Positions 16,711-25,070 are shown, counted from the stretch's first letter. The stretch: 46,869 nucleotides of DNA from an uncultured Mycobacterium sp. (GCA_900078375.1 FLQS01000044.1:1-46869), one strand, 5' to 3'. Numbers and translations are program-made. The notes: generated by a model from the letters alone, not told the origin.

Positions 16711-18541
16711 CCGATAGCGCTGTGGGAGCGAGCTTTTCGGCGTTGGCGATCACCTGGGTGAGAATGTTGATCTGCCGCTCGAGTTCACGGATCCGGTCGT
16801 TGCGCTCGGCCTCCTCCATCCGCGCGGCGGCGATGGTGGACTGCAGCGACTCGTTGAGCGAGCGGGTGGTCTGGTTGGCGATCCCGCGGTAGTGGTCGCG
16901 CAACTGGCGCTGGACGTTCTTGAGCCGGTCGCGGGATTCCTTGGACACCACGAACAGCACGTCGTCGACGAAGCGGCGCAAATTGGTCTTCGCTTCGTTG
17001 CGCACCCGCAGCATGCGGTTCTCCATGTCCTCCTTGTAGGCCTTGCGTCCGAGCAGCAGACCGGCGCCCAGTGACAGCGGGTTGAACATGCCCAAGCCGG
17101 CCACCGAGGTGAGCATGCCGAACATCAGCACACCGCCGTAGGAGCCACGCATGCTGGTAATCGCCTTGTGGCCCTTGCCAATCGGTTTGGACTCCAGGCG
17201 TGCCAACGATTTGAGCCGGCCCACACCGGCACCCATCTCGGCCGCGTTGACCTCGGGCATGTCGACGGCGTCCAGGCCGGCTTCGACGAAGGTCCGCGCA
17301 ACGTCCTCGGCCAGCGCCTCGGCCCGCTGATAGGCCCAGACGAAGTTGTCGCCGACGGCGTTGGCGACGGAGTCCTCGACTTCGGCACCGATCTCGGCCC
17401 AGTGCTGGGTGGGGTCGCAGTCATCGATGACACCCTCGATGTGCTGGCTGATCGCCCGGAACCGGGCCCGCAGGTCGTGCTCGACATCGGCGGTCAGGTC
17501 GGCGATGCCGTCGTTGAGGACCTGCTGCCACAGCGCGGTCTGCTGCAGCGCGTCCTGGGCTTCCAGCTTGCGCCGTTCCAGATCCTCGGTGAGCCGGCGA
17601 ACCTGGTCCGGGTCGTTGAGCGCGGACAGCTCTGAGTTCACCGACATACTGAGATGTTCTGCAGCCGCGCGGATTTCGGCCACCACATGGTCACGCACCA
17701 GGTCGTTTTCCCGGGACAGCACCTTCTCGGAGAGGAAGGCGACGATCGCGGGGAAGTTCGATTCCTCGTTGAGTTCGGAGTCGTTGAGCTCGATCGCGTG
17801 GCTGCGCAGCAGCGACGACGCCGGGATCAGCGGCAGCGCAAGGCCGGCCCGCTGCAGATGCGCGGTGTTCGCGGCGACGATCTCGCGCCAGAACGGGTAC
17901 AGGTCGGTCTTGGTGGCGACGATCGCACCGGCCGGGCAGATCTCGTGCGCCTGGCGGAGGAACCGCATCTCCGGTTCGGTGAATTCCTGGCTGGTGTCGC
18001 TGATCATCAGCATCGCGTCGGCGTCGGGCAACAACCCGAGGGTCGACGACAGATGCGGCTGGCCGTGCCCGCCCACGCCGGGGGTGTCGATGAAGGCCAG
18101 GCCGCCCTTGAGCAGCGGGCTGGGTGCCCCGACCTCGACCCGCAGGACTTCCCGGCCCTGCGCTTGTGGGGCCCGGCGCAGGTCGTGGCGGATGTCGTCG
18201 ATCGGGATGTCGATCTCTTGTGGGGGCACACCGTCACCCACCGAGACGATCAATCGGGCGGACGGCTGCTCGGCATAGCTGATCACGGTGACCAGCGCGG
18301 TGGTCTCGTCGTCACCGACGCGGGCCACCGGCATGTTGAGCAGCGAGTTGAGCAGCTGGCTCTTGCCCTGTTTGAGCTGACCGGCGATCACCACCCGGAT
18401 CTGCGGGTCGGTGATGCGTTCCTTGGCAACGGCCAGCCGCGCCACCAGGTCGCCACGGTCGTTGAGGTCGGCGATCGCGCTGGTGTGATCGATCAGTTCG
18501 ACGATCACTGTGACCCGGCGCGGGTCCTGCGGTTGCGTCAC
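16682..18541 (-). CDS. iniA: IniA, dynamin-like GTPase
   Basis: The 619-residue protein has G1 GQLKQGKS (54-61), the switch segment DDETTALVTV (77-86), G3 DTPGVGG (152-158) and G4 TKTD (210-213). A long helical region follows, with a hydrophobic membrane-paddle-like stretch (about 468-500, GVLMFGMLTSVAGLG...) and a C-terminal coiled-coil heptad region (about 575-605). It matches IniA (Rv0342, about 640 residues), a bacterial dynamin that binds membranes, is induced by isoniazid and ethambutol, and affects tolerance to them. It follows iniB on the same strand after a 92-bp gap. Its 3' end overlaps the opposite-strand PWYR protein gene by 29 bp. Confidence 0.92.
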   Translation of the reverse strand: MTQPQDPRRVTVIVELIDHTSAIADLNDRGDLVARLAVAKERITDPQIRVVIAGQLKQGKSQLLNSLLNMPVARVGDDETTALVTVISYAEQPSARLIVSVGDGVPPQEIDIPIDDIRHDLRRAPQAQGREVLRVEVGAPSPLLKGGLAFIDTPGVGGHGQPHLSSTLGLLPDADAMLMISDTSQEFTEPEMRFLRQAHEICPAGAIVATKTDLYPFWREIVAANTAHLQRAGLALPLIPASSLLRSHAIELNDSELNEESNFPAIVAFLSEKVLSRENDLVRDHVVAEIRAAAEHLSMSVNSELSALNDPDQVRRLTEDLERRKLEAQDALQQTALWQQVLNDGIADLTADVEHDLRARFRAISQHIEGVIDDCDPTQHWAEIGAEVEDSVANAVGDNFVWAYQRAEALAEDVARTFVEAGLDAVDMPEVNAAEMGAGVGRLKSLARLESKPIGKGHKAITSMRGSYGGVLMFGMLTSVAGLGMFNPLSLGAGLLLGRKAYKEDMENRMLRVRNEAKTNLRRFVDDVLFVVSKESRDRLKNVQRQLRDHYRGIANQTTRSLNESLQSTIAAARMEEAERNDRIRELERQINILTQVIANAEKLAPTALSARATPPESR

Positions 18542-18633
18542 ATGCCCTCCCAGTACTCGCGGTTACACCGTATGCGCACGAACCGGCGGGGACCTCCAGA
18601 CATCGGAGGAGATCCCCGCCGCCGCCGGATTGC

Positions 18634-19629
18634 TCAGAAACCCAGCAGGTGATTGCCGGACGCGAGGGCCAGGTCGTGGCTGGCGTCGAGGTGGCTGTCG
18701 ACCAGCGTGGTGTCATGGCCGGCGTCCAGCGACGTGTGGCTGGACGAGTCGTGCGTCGAGCTGTCGCTGACCGTGGCCTGGTGCACCGAGTTGTCGGAGT
18801 GGTCGGTGACCGCAGTCGTGGTCGTGGTGTGGGTGTCGGTCTGGGTGTAGGCCGGCGAGCTGGCGTGGTTGCCGCTGTTCGTCGACGTCTGGCTGTCGAT
18901 GATGGTGATACCGCCACCACCGGCACTGCCACCCGAAGCGTGGCCGCCGCCGAGACCGATCAGGCTGCCGCCGGCGGACGCTCCGCCGCCGTTGCCACCG
19001 CTGGCGTCGACGTCGTGGAAGACGGGGCCGCCGTTGTCCTTGATCACGGTGCTGCCGCCGGTGGCGGTCGTGCCGTTGTCGTCAATGTGGCTGTGCCCCA
19101 CCGCAACGTTCGATCCGGTTCCGGCCAGCACGTCGCCGTTGTTGACGTCGTTGCCGTTGCCCAGCACCGCGCCGTCACCGCTGACGATGTCGCCGTGGTT
19201 GTGGCCGTCGACGACCACGCCGCCTCCTGCGGCGGTGTTGGTGGTCTTGTTGCCGAAGGTGATGTCACCGAAGCCGAGGTTGAACGCACCCTGCTGGGCG
19301 TTGGCGCCGGCGTTCTGGTCGGGGCTCAGCAGCGAGGTGTCGGTCTGCGGGGCGAACGTCGGCGACGGCGCATAGACCGGCTGGAAGGCCGGCTCGTAGG
19401 CCGGGGCGAACCCGTACTGGTTGGATACCGCGCGCTGAAGGCCGACGATCGGGTCGCCGCCGCCGAGCACCAGACCCGGAACAGCGGTGGCCGCGACGGT
19501 CGAGACCTGAGCGGCCGACACACCGGCGAACCCGGCGTCGCGCATGGTCTGGTCCGGTGCGGCGACGAACGCACGTGCGGCGTCCTCGTTGCGGAACAGG
19601 TCGAGGATCCAGTCGAGGAGAGAGAGCAT
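18634..19629 (-). CDS. iniB: IniB, isoniazid-inducible Gly/Asp/His-rich protein
   Basis: The 331-residue protein starts at ATG 19629 behind AAAGGT. Its first about 60 residues (LLDWILDLFRNEDAARAF...AGVSAAQV) form the IniB N-terminal domain, shared with the upstream Rv0340-like protein. The remainder is low complexity. It includes a region of DGHNHGD, GNGNDVNNGD and VGHSH units resembling a repetitive beta structure, then Gly/Ser stretches and a Thr/His/Asp-rich tail ending in LLGF. IniB (Rv0341) is the first product of the iniBAC operon, which responds to cell-wall biosynthesis inhibitors. The molecular role is not known. A TAGGG-rich promoter region and a hairpin terminator of the upstream gene separate it from Rv0340-like. 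Confidence 0.88.
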   Translation of the reverse strand: MLSLLDWILDLFRNEDAARAFVAAPDQTMRDAGFAGVSAAQVSTVAATAVPGLVLGGGDPIVGLQRAVSNQYGFAPAYEPAFQPVYAPSPTFAPQTDTSLLSPDQNAGANAQQGAFNLGFGDITFGNKTTNTAAGGGVVVDGHNHGDIVSGDGAVLGNGNDVNNGDVLAGTGSNVAVGHSHIDDNGTTATGGSTVIKDNGGPVFHDVDASGGNGGGASAGGSLIGLGGGHASGGSAGGGGITIIDSQTSTNSGNHASSPAYTQTDTHTTTTTAVTDHSDNSVHQATVSDSSTHDSSSHTSLDAGHDTTLVDSHLDASHDLALASGNHLLGF

Positions 19630-19744
19630 GGTCAGACCTTTCGGTGAAGGTGCTCGCCGGCCTGTCCGGCGATCTGCAGACCACGTTATGGACGGCGCCG
19701 CCAACCGAAAACGGGGTCGCCACCCCTCTTCGCCGACCTCTCAC

Positions 19745-19792
19745 TAGGGCTCACTAGGGGTGCTTCCCTAGGGGATTAGGGGATCCCTAGGG
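19745..19792. promoter_or_regulatory. TAGGG(G) cluster upstream of iniB
   Basis: Five TAGGG cores occur on the plus strand at 19745, 19755, 19769, 19777 and 19788, three of them TAGGGG. The last three are framed by the inverted repeat TTCCCTAGGG (19764-19773) and CCCTAGGGAA (19786-19795). The cluster lies 116-163 bp upstream of the iniB start on the minus strand, after the terminator of the preceding gene, where activator sites of the inducible iniB promoter would be expected. A second TAGGGG cluster precedes the Hsp70-like/regulator operon at 20505. The binding protein is not proven; the LuxR-type regulator at 22490 is the natural candidate. Confidence 0.5.
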
Positions 19793-19805
19793 AAGTCCCC
19801 AGACG

Positions 19806-19844
19806 CCACGAAACCCCACGTCGCAGGGATGTGGGGTTTCGTGG
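19806..19844 (-). terminator. strong hairpin terminator after Rv0340-like gene
   Basis: A perfect 14-bp stem is formed by CCACGAAACCCCAC (19806-19819) and GTGGGGTTTCGTGG (19831-19844) with an 11-nt loop. It begins 7 nt beyond the stop of the Rv0340-like gene (19851, minus strand). No U-tract follows, as is common for mycobacterial intrinsic terminators. It should stop Rv0340-like transcripts before the separate iniB promoter. Confidence 0.75.
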
Positions 19845-19850
19845 AGGGGA

Positions 19851-20387
19851 TCAGAACAGGTCGAAGCCGGCACTGCCGTGGGTGTCGTCGACGTGGGTGT
19901 GGTCCCAGGCGGTGTGGTCCGCCCAGTCGCCTCCGGCGTCGATGCCCCCCTCGTGCTCGAAGCCGGTATCGGTGACCTGCGTCGAAGGATCCGGCAGCGA
20001 TGCGTCGATCGCACCGGGATCGGCACCGGGATCGGTGATCAACGCAGAAGCCGGGTCGGCGTGTTGCGCAACATCGGTGATCACCGAATGGACGTCGGAC
20101 ACGGTCGCGGCGGGCAGGTGGGCATCGAAGGCGTCGAAGGCGGCCGTCGCGGCACCGCTCGCCCACACGTTGCCGTCACCGGTACCGGCGCTGGGGCCGA
20201 AGCCGCCCGCCGACACCGGGCCGGACAGCGAGTCGGCCACCATCGGAATCAGGTTATTGACGTCGGCGCTGGTCACATCGGGCAGATGCGCGTCGGCGAT
20301 GGCCCCAGCCGGGTCGGCGGCATACCGCGCGGCGGCGTCGGGATCCCGCACGAGCGACATCACGAAATCGAGCAACGAGTTTGCCAT
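19851..20387 (-). CDS. Rv0340-like protein with IniB N-terminal domain
   Basis: The 178-residue protein opens with LLDFVMSLVRDPDAAARYAADP, paralogous to the start of IniB, and continues through a PDVTSADVNNLIPMVADSL helix. The C-terminal half is Asp/His/Ala-rich (EHEGGIDAGGDWADHTAWDHTHVDDTH). Length and position match Rv0340 (about 179 residues), the gene directly upstream of iniB in M. tuberculosis. The His/Asp-rich tail could bind divalent metal, but this is inference. It is divergent from the Hsp70-like gene with a 194-bp shared promoter region, and is separated from iniB by a 14-bp-stem terminator. Function unknown. Confidence 0.78.
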   Translation of the reverse strand: MANSLLDFVMSLVRDPDAAARYAADPAGAIADAHLPDVTSADVNNLIPMVADSLSGPVSAGGFGPSAGTGDGNVWASGAATAAFDAFDAHLPAATVSDVHSVITDVAQHADPASALITDPGADPGAIDASLPDPSTQVTDTGFEHEGGIDAGGDWADHTAWDHTHVDDTHGSAGFDLF

Positions 20388-20504
20388 GGAACGTCTTCCC
20401 TCCTACCGCCGATAGTCACAGAGGAACTTCAGCTTGTGCCCAGAATGTTATCGGGCCAGGTGTCTGCCGTGATCGGTGTCGAACCCACCCGATACGCAGC
20501 GGCG

Positions 20505-20544
20505 TTAGGGGGTGTGACCTTAGGGGTTCCGGCGTCATTAGGGG
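20505..20544. promoter_or_regulatory. three TTAGGGG repeats upstream of Hsp70-like gene
   Basis: TTAGGGG occurs three times on the plus strand, at 20505-20511, 20520-20526 and 20538-20544, in the divergent region between the Rv0340-like and Hsp70-like genes. The last copy ends 37 nt before the ATG at 20582. The spacing is 15 and 18 bp. The same core is clustered upstream of iniB, suggesting a common regulator, perhaps the LuxR-type protein encoded by the second gene of this operon. Confidence 0.5.
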
Positions 20545-20581
20545 ATATGGTGAGACCGCCCGCCGAGGCGGCGGCGAAGGG

Positions 20582-22483
20582 ATGTGCGAATTGAGCGAAT
20601 CGCTGGGGTTGTCGATCGGTGCCACCAACCTGGGGGCAGCGCGCCCGGGCCGGCAGCCGGTGACCCGCCGATCGGTGCTCACCTTGTGGCCCAATCGGCC
20701 CGCCGAGGTCGGGGTCCCTTCCCAGAATCCCGAGTTGACCAGCCCGAACCTCACCGAGGCCGGCCAGGTGTTCCGCGGGTTCGTCGAGCGGGTGGGCGAT
20801 CCGGTGCCGTTGGTGGCCGCCGACGGTTCTCCGCATCGCAGCGATGACCTGATCGCCGAGGCGCTCGAGGCGATGGCCCGTGCGGCGGACGACGGCACGC
20901 CCCCGTCCACCGTGGTGGTCGCCGTCCCGGCGTATTGGGGTCCGGGAGCGGTCGGATCGCTGCGCGGTGCGCTGCGCACCAGGCCCACCTTGTCACCCAA
21001 CGGTGTTCCGCCGACGTTGATCTCCGATTCGACGGCCGCGCTGGCCGCTCTGCAGGCCGACCCGGGATTGCCCACGCAAGGTGTGATCGCACTGTGCGAT
21101 TTCGGCGGCAGTGGCGCGAACATCACCCTCGCCGACGCCGGAGCCAACCTGCAGCAGGTCGGCGAGACGGTGCGTTTCGCCGAATTCTCCGGCGACCAGA
21201 TCGACCAGGCGTTGCTGACGCAGGTACTCGCCGGTATCCGCGATGCCGCGAACGTCGACCCGGCGAGCACCAACGCTGTCGGCGCACTGACCCGATTGCG
21301 TGACGAATGCCGGCAGGCCAAGGAGCGGCTGTCCTCGGAGACTGCAACCGTGGTTCCGGTCGATCTGCCCGGCTTCCGCTCCGACATCCGAGTCACCCGC
21401 CCGGAATTGGAAGCCCTGATCGCCGAGCCGCTGGCGGGCTTCCTCGATGCGCTCGGAGACGCCCTGGAACGCAACAGGATTCCGGCTGTCAATCTGGCCG
21501 CGGTCGCCACCGTCGGCGGTGGTGCGGCGATACCGCTTCTCACCCAACGGCTTTCCGAGGAACTGCGGGTTCCGGTGATCACCACGCCTCTGGCCGGGTT
21601 GAACGCGGCCATCGGCTCTGCGGTGATCGCCGCGAGCGGCGGCGCCGCGGACGCGCCGACCGGCATGGCGGTGGCCGCTGCCGACGCACCGACCGGGTTG
21701 GCCCCGGCGGCGTGGGCAGCGGGAACCGCCGGGGCTGCCGCCACGGAGTCGGCCACCGATGGCTCGCCGTCGGCGACGTTCCGCGCGTTGGCCTGGTCGC
21801 AGGACGACGAGCCGGGCTCCGAGCCGGTGCCGTATTCGGGTGAGGACTACACCTTCGACTACGCCCAGCAGGCGCAGGGCGCCACCGGCCAGCGCCCGAT
21901 GATCGAGTTCGAGCAGGAGGACGCCGAAACCGAGCTGGTCGACGCGCCGGTGCCGTGGTACCGGCGCCCGCCGCTGCTGTTCGGCATCGCCGCGGCTCTC
22001 GCGGCGGTGGCGGTCGGCGGGCTGGCAATCACGTTGACCAGTGCCGACAGCACGCCCACCACGACGACCACCCGGGTGACCAAGCCTGGCGATCCCACCG
22101 ACGTACCGGCCACGAGTGTCGTTCCGCCGCAGACAGTGACGATCACCGGTTCGGACGGAAACGCGACCGAATCGACGATTCCGGCGACCACCACCGTCGT
22201 GCCGACCACGACGACCACGCCCAGCACGACGACGACAACCACCACCCCGTCGACAACGACGACGACCACAACCACCACCACGACGACAACCACCACGACC
22301 ACCACACCCCCGACGACCACCACGACGACGACGCCACCGCCGACGACCACCACGCAGCCGCCGACGACCACGACGACGGTGGCTCCGCCAACCACCACCG
22401 TCGCGCCCCCGACGACCACCGTCGCCCCACCGACGACCACGCAGGCGATCCTGACCGGCGCGACGGCGTCTCCGTCGAATTAG
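20582..22483 (+). CDS. membrane-anchored Hsp70/DnaK-like ATPase with poly-Thr tail
   Basis: The 633-residue protein has an Hsp70-type nucleotide-binding domain. Phosphate-1-like LGLSIGATNL lies at about 8-17, phosphate-2 DFGGSGANITL with D173, and the adenosine motif VGGGAAIP at 311-318. Instead of the DnaK substrate-binding domain there is an acidic linker, the motif P458-W-Y-R461 and one membrane helix (about 464-486). The exported tail of about 145 residues is mostly Thr and Pro, including long threonine runs. The stop is 6 nt before the regulator gene, so the two are surely co-transcribed. TTG 20591 is an alternative start: AAGGG (20577-20581) directly abuts the ATG but lies nine bases before the TTG. 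Its role is inferred to be sensing or anchoring in the envelope. Confidence 0.8.
   Translation: MCELSESLGLSIGATNLGAARPGRQPVTRRSVLTLWPNRPAEVGVPSQNPELTSPNLTEAGQVFRGFVERVGDPVPLVAADGSPHRSDDLIAEALEAMARAADDGTPPSTVVVAVPAYWGPGAVGSLRGALRTRPTLSPNGVPPTLISDSTAALAALQADPGLPTQGVIALCDFGGSGANITLADAGANLQQVGETVRFAEFSGDQIDQALLTQVLAGIRDAANVDPASTNAVGALTRLRDECRQAKERLSSETATVVPVDLPGFRSDIRVTRPELEALIAEPLAGFLDALGDALERNRIPAVNLAAVATVGGGAAIPLLTQRLSEELRVPVITTPLAGLNAAIGSAVIAASGGAADAPTGMAVAAADAPTGLAPAAWAAGTAGAAATESATDGSPSATFRALAWSQDDEPGSEPVPYSGEDYTFDYAQQAQGATGQRPMIEFEQEDAETELVDAPVPWYRRPPLLFGIAAALAAVAVGGLAITLTSADSTPTTTTTRVTKPGDPTDVPATSVVPPQTVTITGSDGNATESTIPATTTVVPTTTTTPSTTTTTTTPSTTTTTTTTTTTTTTTTTTPPTTTTTTTPPPTTTTQPPTTTTTVAPPTTTVAPPTTTVAPPTTTQAILTGATASPSN
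22186..22443 (+). repeat. low-complexity Thr/Pro-coding tract
   Basis: This stretch is built almost only of ACG, ACC, ACA and CCG codons in short imperfect repeats, for example ACGACGACAACCACC, and three copies of a VAPPTTT-coding unit at the end. It encodes the poly-threonine tail of the Hsp70-like protein. Codons are mixed rather than a pure trinucleotide microsatellite, so the amino acids rather than the DNA appear to be selected. Length variation between strains is likely. Confidence 0.85.
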
Positions 22484-22489
22484 CCGACA

Positions 22490-24985
22490 GTGACCGATCT
22501 GATTCCGGTGCAAAGCCTTTCGCCGATTGTCACAGACGCGGTCAGCGCGTTGGGGTCGGCCCCGGTCAAGTTGCTGGTGACCGGCGGCGTCGGCACGGGA
22601 AAGAGCACACTTCTCGCCGCGACCCGTGAAGCCCTGCGGGACAAGGGCTCTGCCGTTCTCACCCGACCACCCACGTCCGGCGATCCCGCAGCTGCGGCCA
22701 TGGTCATCGACGACGCCCATCTGCTGACCGGCGCGGAACTGCGTCGGCTCACCGAACTGGCCGGCGAACCGTCCTCGACGGTCGTTGTGGCGGTTGAGCC
22801 GCGCGATCACGACGAGGACCTGCAAGCCCTGATCACCACGATCGAGCGGGAGCAGCCACGAATCACGTTGGGGCCGATGCCGCCTGGTGAGCTGTCCCGG
22901 GTGTTGACCGATCCGTCCGGGCATCCGCCCCGCACCGAGCTGGTGACCAACATTCTCGTCGCGACGGCCGGCATCCCGTTCCTTGTCGACGCCGCGCTGG
23001 CGTCGTCGCGCCCCTACTCGGCAGGATCGATCGCGCAGGCCGCGCTGTTCGCTCTCATCGACCGGTTGCGCCGCCTCGGCGAACCCGAGCTCGACGCGCT
23101 GCTGATCGCGTCGCTCAGCCGCGACCTCGGTGCCGCCGATCTGGCTGCGGCGCTGGATATTCCGGCTGACGAAGCCAGGCTGCTGATCGGCCGGGCCCGC
23201 GCCACCGGGCTGGTCGAACCCGCACATAGCCCGCACTTCCTGCGTTCGGTGCACCGCGCCACAGCACAGATCCTCGGCAACGCCCGCCATCACGATATCG
23301 AGACCGCGCTGCTGCGCTCGCAGATCGCGATGTCCACGCTCTCACCCGATCTCGCGCTGCGACTGGCCGAGCACGGTGTGCGTGACGAGCAGCTGGCCGA
23401 CGTCTTGCGACGGCAAGCCGGTGGCGGCCGCACTGATCCGGCCTCGGCCGCCCAGATCTACCGGGCCGCAGTCGACGTCGGCGCGGTGGAACTGCGTGCG
23501 CAACTGGCTGATTCGCTGGCTCTGGCCGGCGAGTGCTCGGACGCCGCCAGCGAGGCCGACGCTCTGCTCACCTCCGAGGACCCCGCCGAGCGGGCCGCGG
23601 CCGTGCGGGTAGCCGCCAGCGTGGCCATGCACAACGGCAACTCGGCGCAGTCCGCTGACCTGTTCGGCTGGCTGGGGCCCTACCCCGACGCGGCCGTGAG
23701 TGCGGCGGCGGCGATCGTGCTGACGGCGACCGGCGATGCCGCCGGGGCCGAACGCGCGCTGGCCGTGGACAGCGCTGGTCCGCCGACCGCGGCGGCTCGC
23801 GCCGCCCGCAGCCTGGCCGAGGGCCTGCTGTCGACGCTGCAGGCGCCCTACTCCACTGCGGCGGTCAAACTCGGTGCGGCCATGGCCGCGGATTACTCGG
23901 CGACCCAGGTACTGCCGGACAGTCCCGCGGCATTGGTCACGTTGGCGGCACTGCACGGTGGCGATCCGGTCCGTGCACGCAGCGTCATCGCCAGGGCGGT
24001 GCGCGCCGACCGGGACAGCGACGACGCGCTGTACGGGCACCGGCACCGGCTGCTGTTGGCCTGGACGAAGATGCAGGACGGTCAGCTGGCGGCCGCTGCA
24101 TCCGACATCGCCGGTATCGACGGTTCGTATCGACGGGATGCGCTGTGGTCGGCGGCGCTGCGCACCGCGTTGGCGCGCCGCGGCGGCGACGCGGGCGCGC
24201 TGCACAAGCATTGGTATGCGGCCATGGAGGTGCTGGTCGAGTATTCAGTCGATTTGTTCTCCCTGCTGCCGCTGGGCGAGCTGTGGGTCGCGTCGGCCCG
24301 GATCAGCCAGCAAGACCGGCTGGTGCCCGCGCTAGAGCAGGCCTTCGGGCTGCTCGAATCCCTGGGCAATCCGCTCACGTGGTCGGTGCCCCTGCGCTGG
24401 GCGGGTGTGCACGCCGGGATCCTGGCCAACGATCCCGCCGCGGTGGCCCCGCACGGGCAGGCTCTGACTGCTGCCGCCGCGCACAGCCCATTCGCCAAGG
24501 CGCTCGCCGGGGCAGGACGCACGTGGCTGCGGGTACTCGCCGGGCAGGTCGACGCCGACGAGGTCGCCGCCGCCGCACGCGGGCTGGCCCAGTTCGGCCT
24601 CACCGCGGACGCCACCCGCCTGGCCGGGCAGGCGGCGCTGCAGACCTCCGAACCCAAGGTGTCCGGGCTGATGCTGCAGGTGGCCCGGGATTTGAAACTG
24701 TCGGTGGGCGACAGCATGGGCGACGACGGGCAGCCCCACACACCCGAGCCCGGCGGGCCCGGGCCGGGAGGCGCCCGCCCGATGTCGTCGCCGCTGTCCG
24801 ACCGGGAGCGCGAGGTGGCCGAGCTTCTGTTGCTGGGGATGCCCTACCGCGATATCGGCGCGCAGCTGTTTATCTCCGCGAAGACCGTCGAGCATCATGT
24901 CGCACGCATTCGGCGTCGGCTCGGTGCGGAATCGCGGTCGGAAATGCTGTCGATGTTGCGGGCGATTTTGACCACCGAGAGCTGA
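22490..24985 (+). CDS. iniR: STAND-ATPase LuxR-type regulator, IniR (Rv0339c) family
   Basis: The 831-residue protein has an N-terminal P-loop ATPase with Walker A GGVGTGKST (32-40) and Walker B MVIDDAH (71-77). A long helical repeat-like middle region of Ala/Arg-rich pairs resembles TPR-type sensor arms. The C-terminal LuxR/GerE helix-turn-helix (about 767-831) contains LSDREREVAELL and ISAKTVEHHVARIRRRLG. This is the MalT-like architecture, in which effector and ATP binding drive oligomerisation and activation. Length and position match Rv0339c (about 832 residues), which I recall being reported as IniR, an activator of iniBAC linked to trehalose sensing; I cannot verify that here. It starts GTG 22490, 6 nt after the Hsp70-like gene. 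Confidence 0.85.
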   Translation: MTDLIPVQSLSPIVTDAVSALGSAPVKLLVTGGVGTGKSTLLAATREALRDKGSAVLTRPPTSGDPAAAAMVIDDAHLLTGAELRRLTELAGEPSSTVVVAVEPRDHDEDLQALITTIEREQPRITLGPMPPGELSRVLTDPSGHPPRTELVTNILVATAGIPFLVDAALASSRPYSAGSIAQAALFALIDRLRRLGEPELDALLIASLSRDLGAADLAAALDIPADEARLLIGRARATGLVEPAHSPHFLRSVHRATAQILGNARHHDIETALLRSQIAMSTLSPDLALRLAEHGVRDEQLADVLRRQAGGGRTDPASAAQIYRAAVDVGAVELRAQLADSLALAGECSDAASEADALLTSEDPAERAAAVRVAASVAMHNGNSAQSADLFGWLGPYPDAAVSAAAAIVLTATGDAAGAERALAVDSAGPPTAAARAARSLAEGLLSTLQAPYSTAAVKLGAAMAADYSATQVLPDSPAALVTLAALHGGDPVRARSVIARAVRADRDSDDALYGHRHRLLLAWTKMQDGQLAAAASDIAGIDGSYRRDALWSAALRTALARRGGDAGALHKHWYAAMEVLVEYSVDLFSLLPLGELWVASARISQQDRLVPALEQAFGLLESLGNPLTWSVPLRWAGVHAGILANDPAAVAPHGQALTAAAAHSPFAKALAGAGRTWLRVLAGQVDADEVAAAARGLAQFGLTADATRLAGQAALQTSEPKVSGLMLQVARDLKLSVGDSMGDDGQPHTPEPGGPGPGGARPMSSPLSDREREVAELLLLGMPYRDIGAQLFISAKTVEHHVARIRRRLGAESRSEMLSMLRAILTTES

Positions 24986-25070
24986 GACCTCGACCACTCG
25001 GCACCCAAGTTAGGCCAGCCTTTGTAGCGGGGCTAACGGCCGGGATGCAACTATGAGCTGGATTGGAGCC

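Noticed and set aside
19742..20544. Insertion-sequence ends suggested by repeated TAGGGG and CCCTAGGG elements
   Set aside because: There is no transposase, no target duplication and no long terminal repeats. The repeats lie precisely in two promoter regions.
22186..22443. CRISPR-like or microsatellite array
   Set aside because: Units are irregular, there are no unique spacers, and the pattern is explained by Thr/Pro codons of the Hsp70-like tail.
20993..23293. Long open frame of 766 codons on the minus strand across the Hsp70-like and regulator genes
   Set aside because: It is antisense to two clear genes, its product is extremely Arg/Gly-rich, and it spans the poly-Thr tract. This is a typical GC-rich shadow frame.
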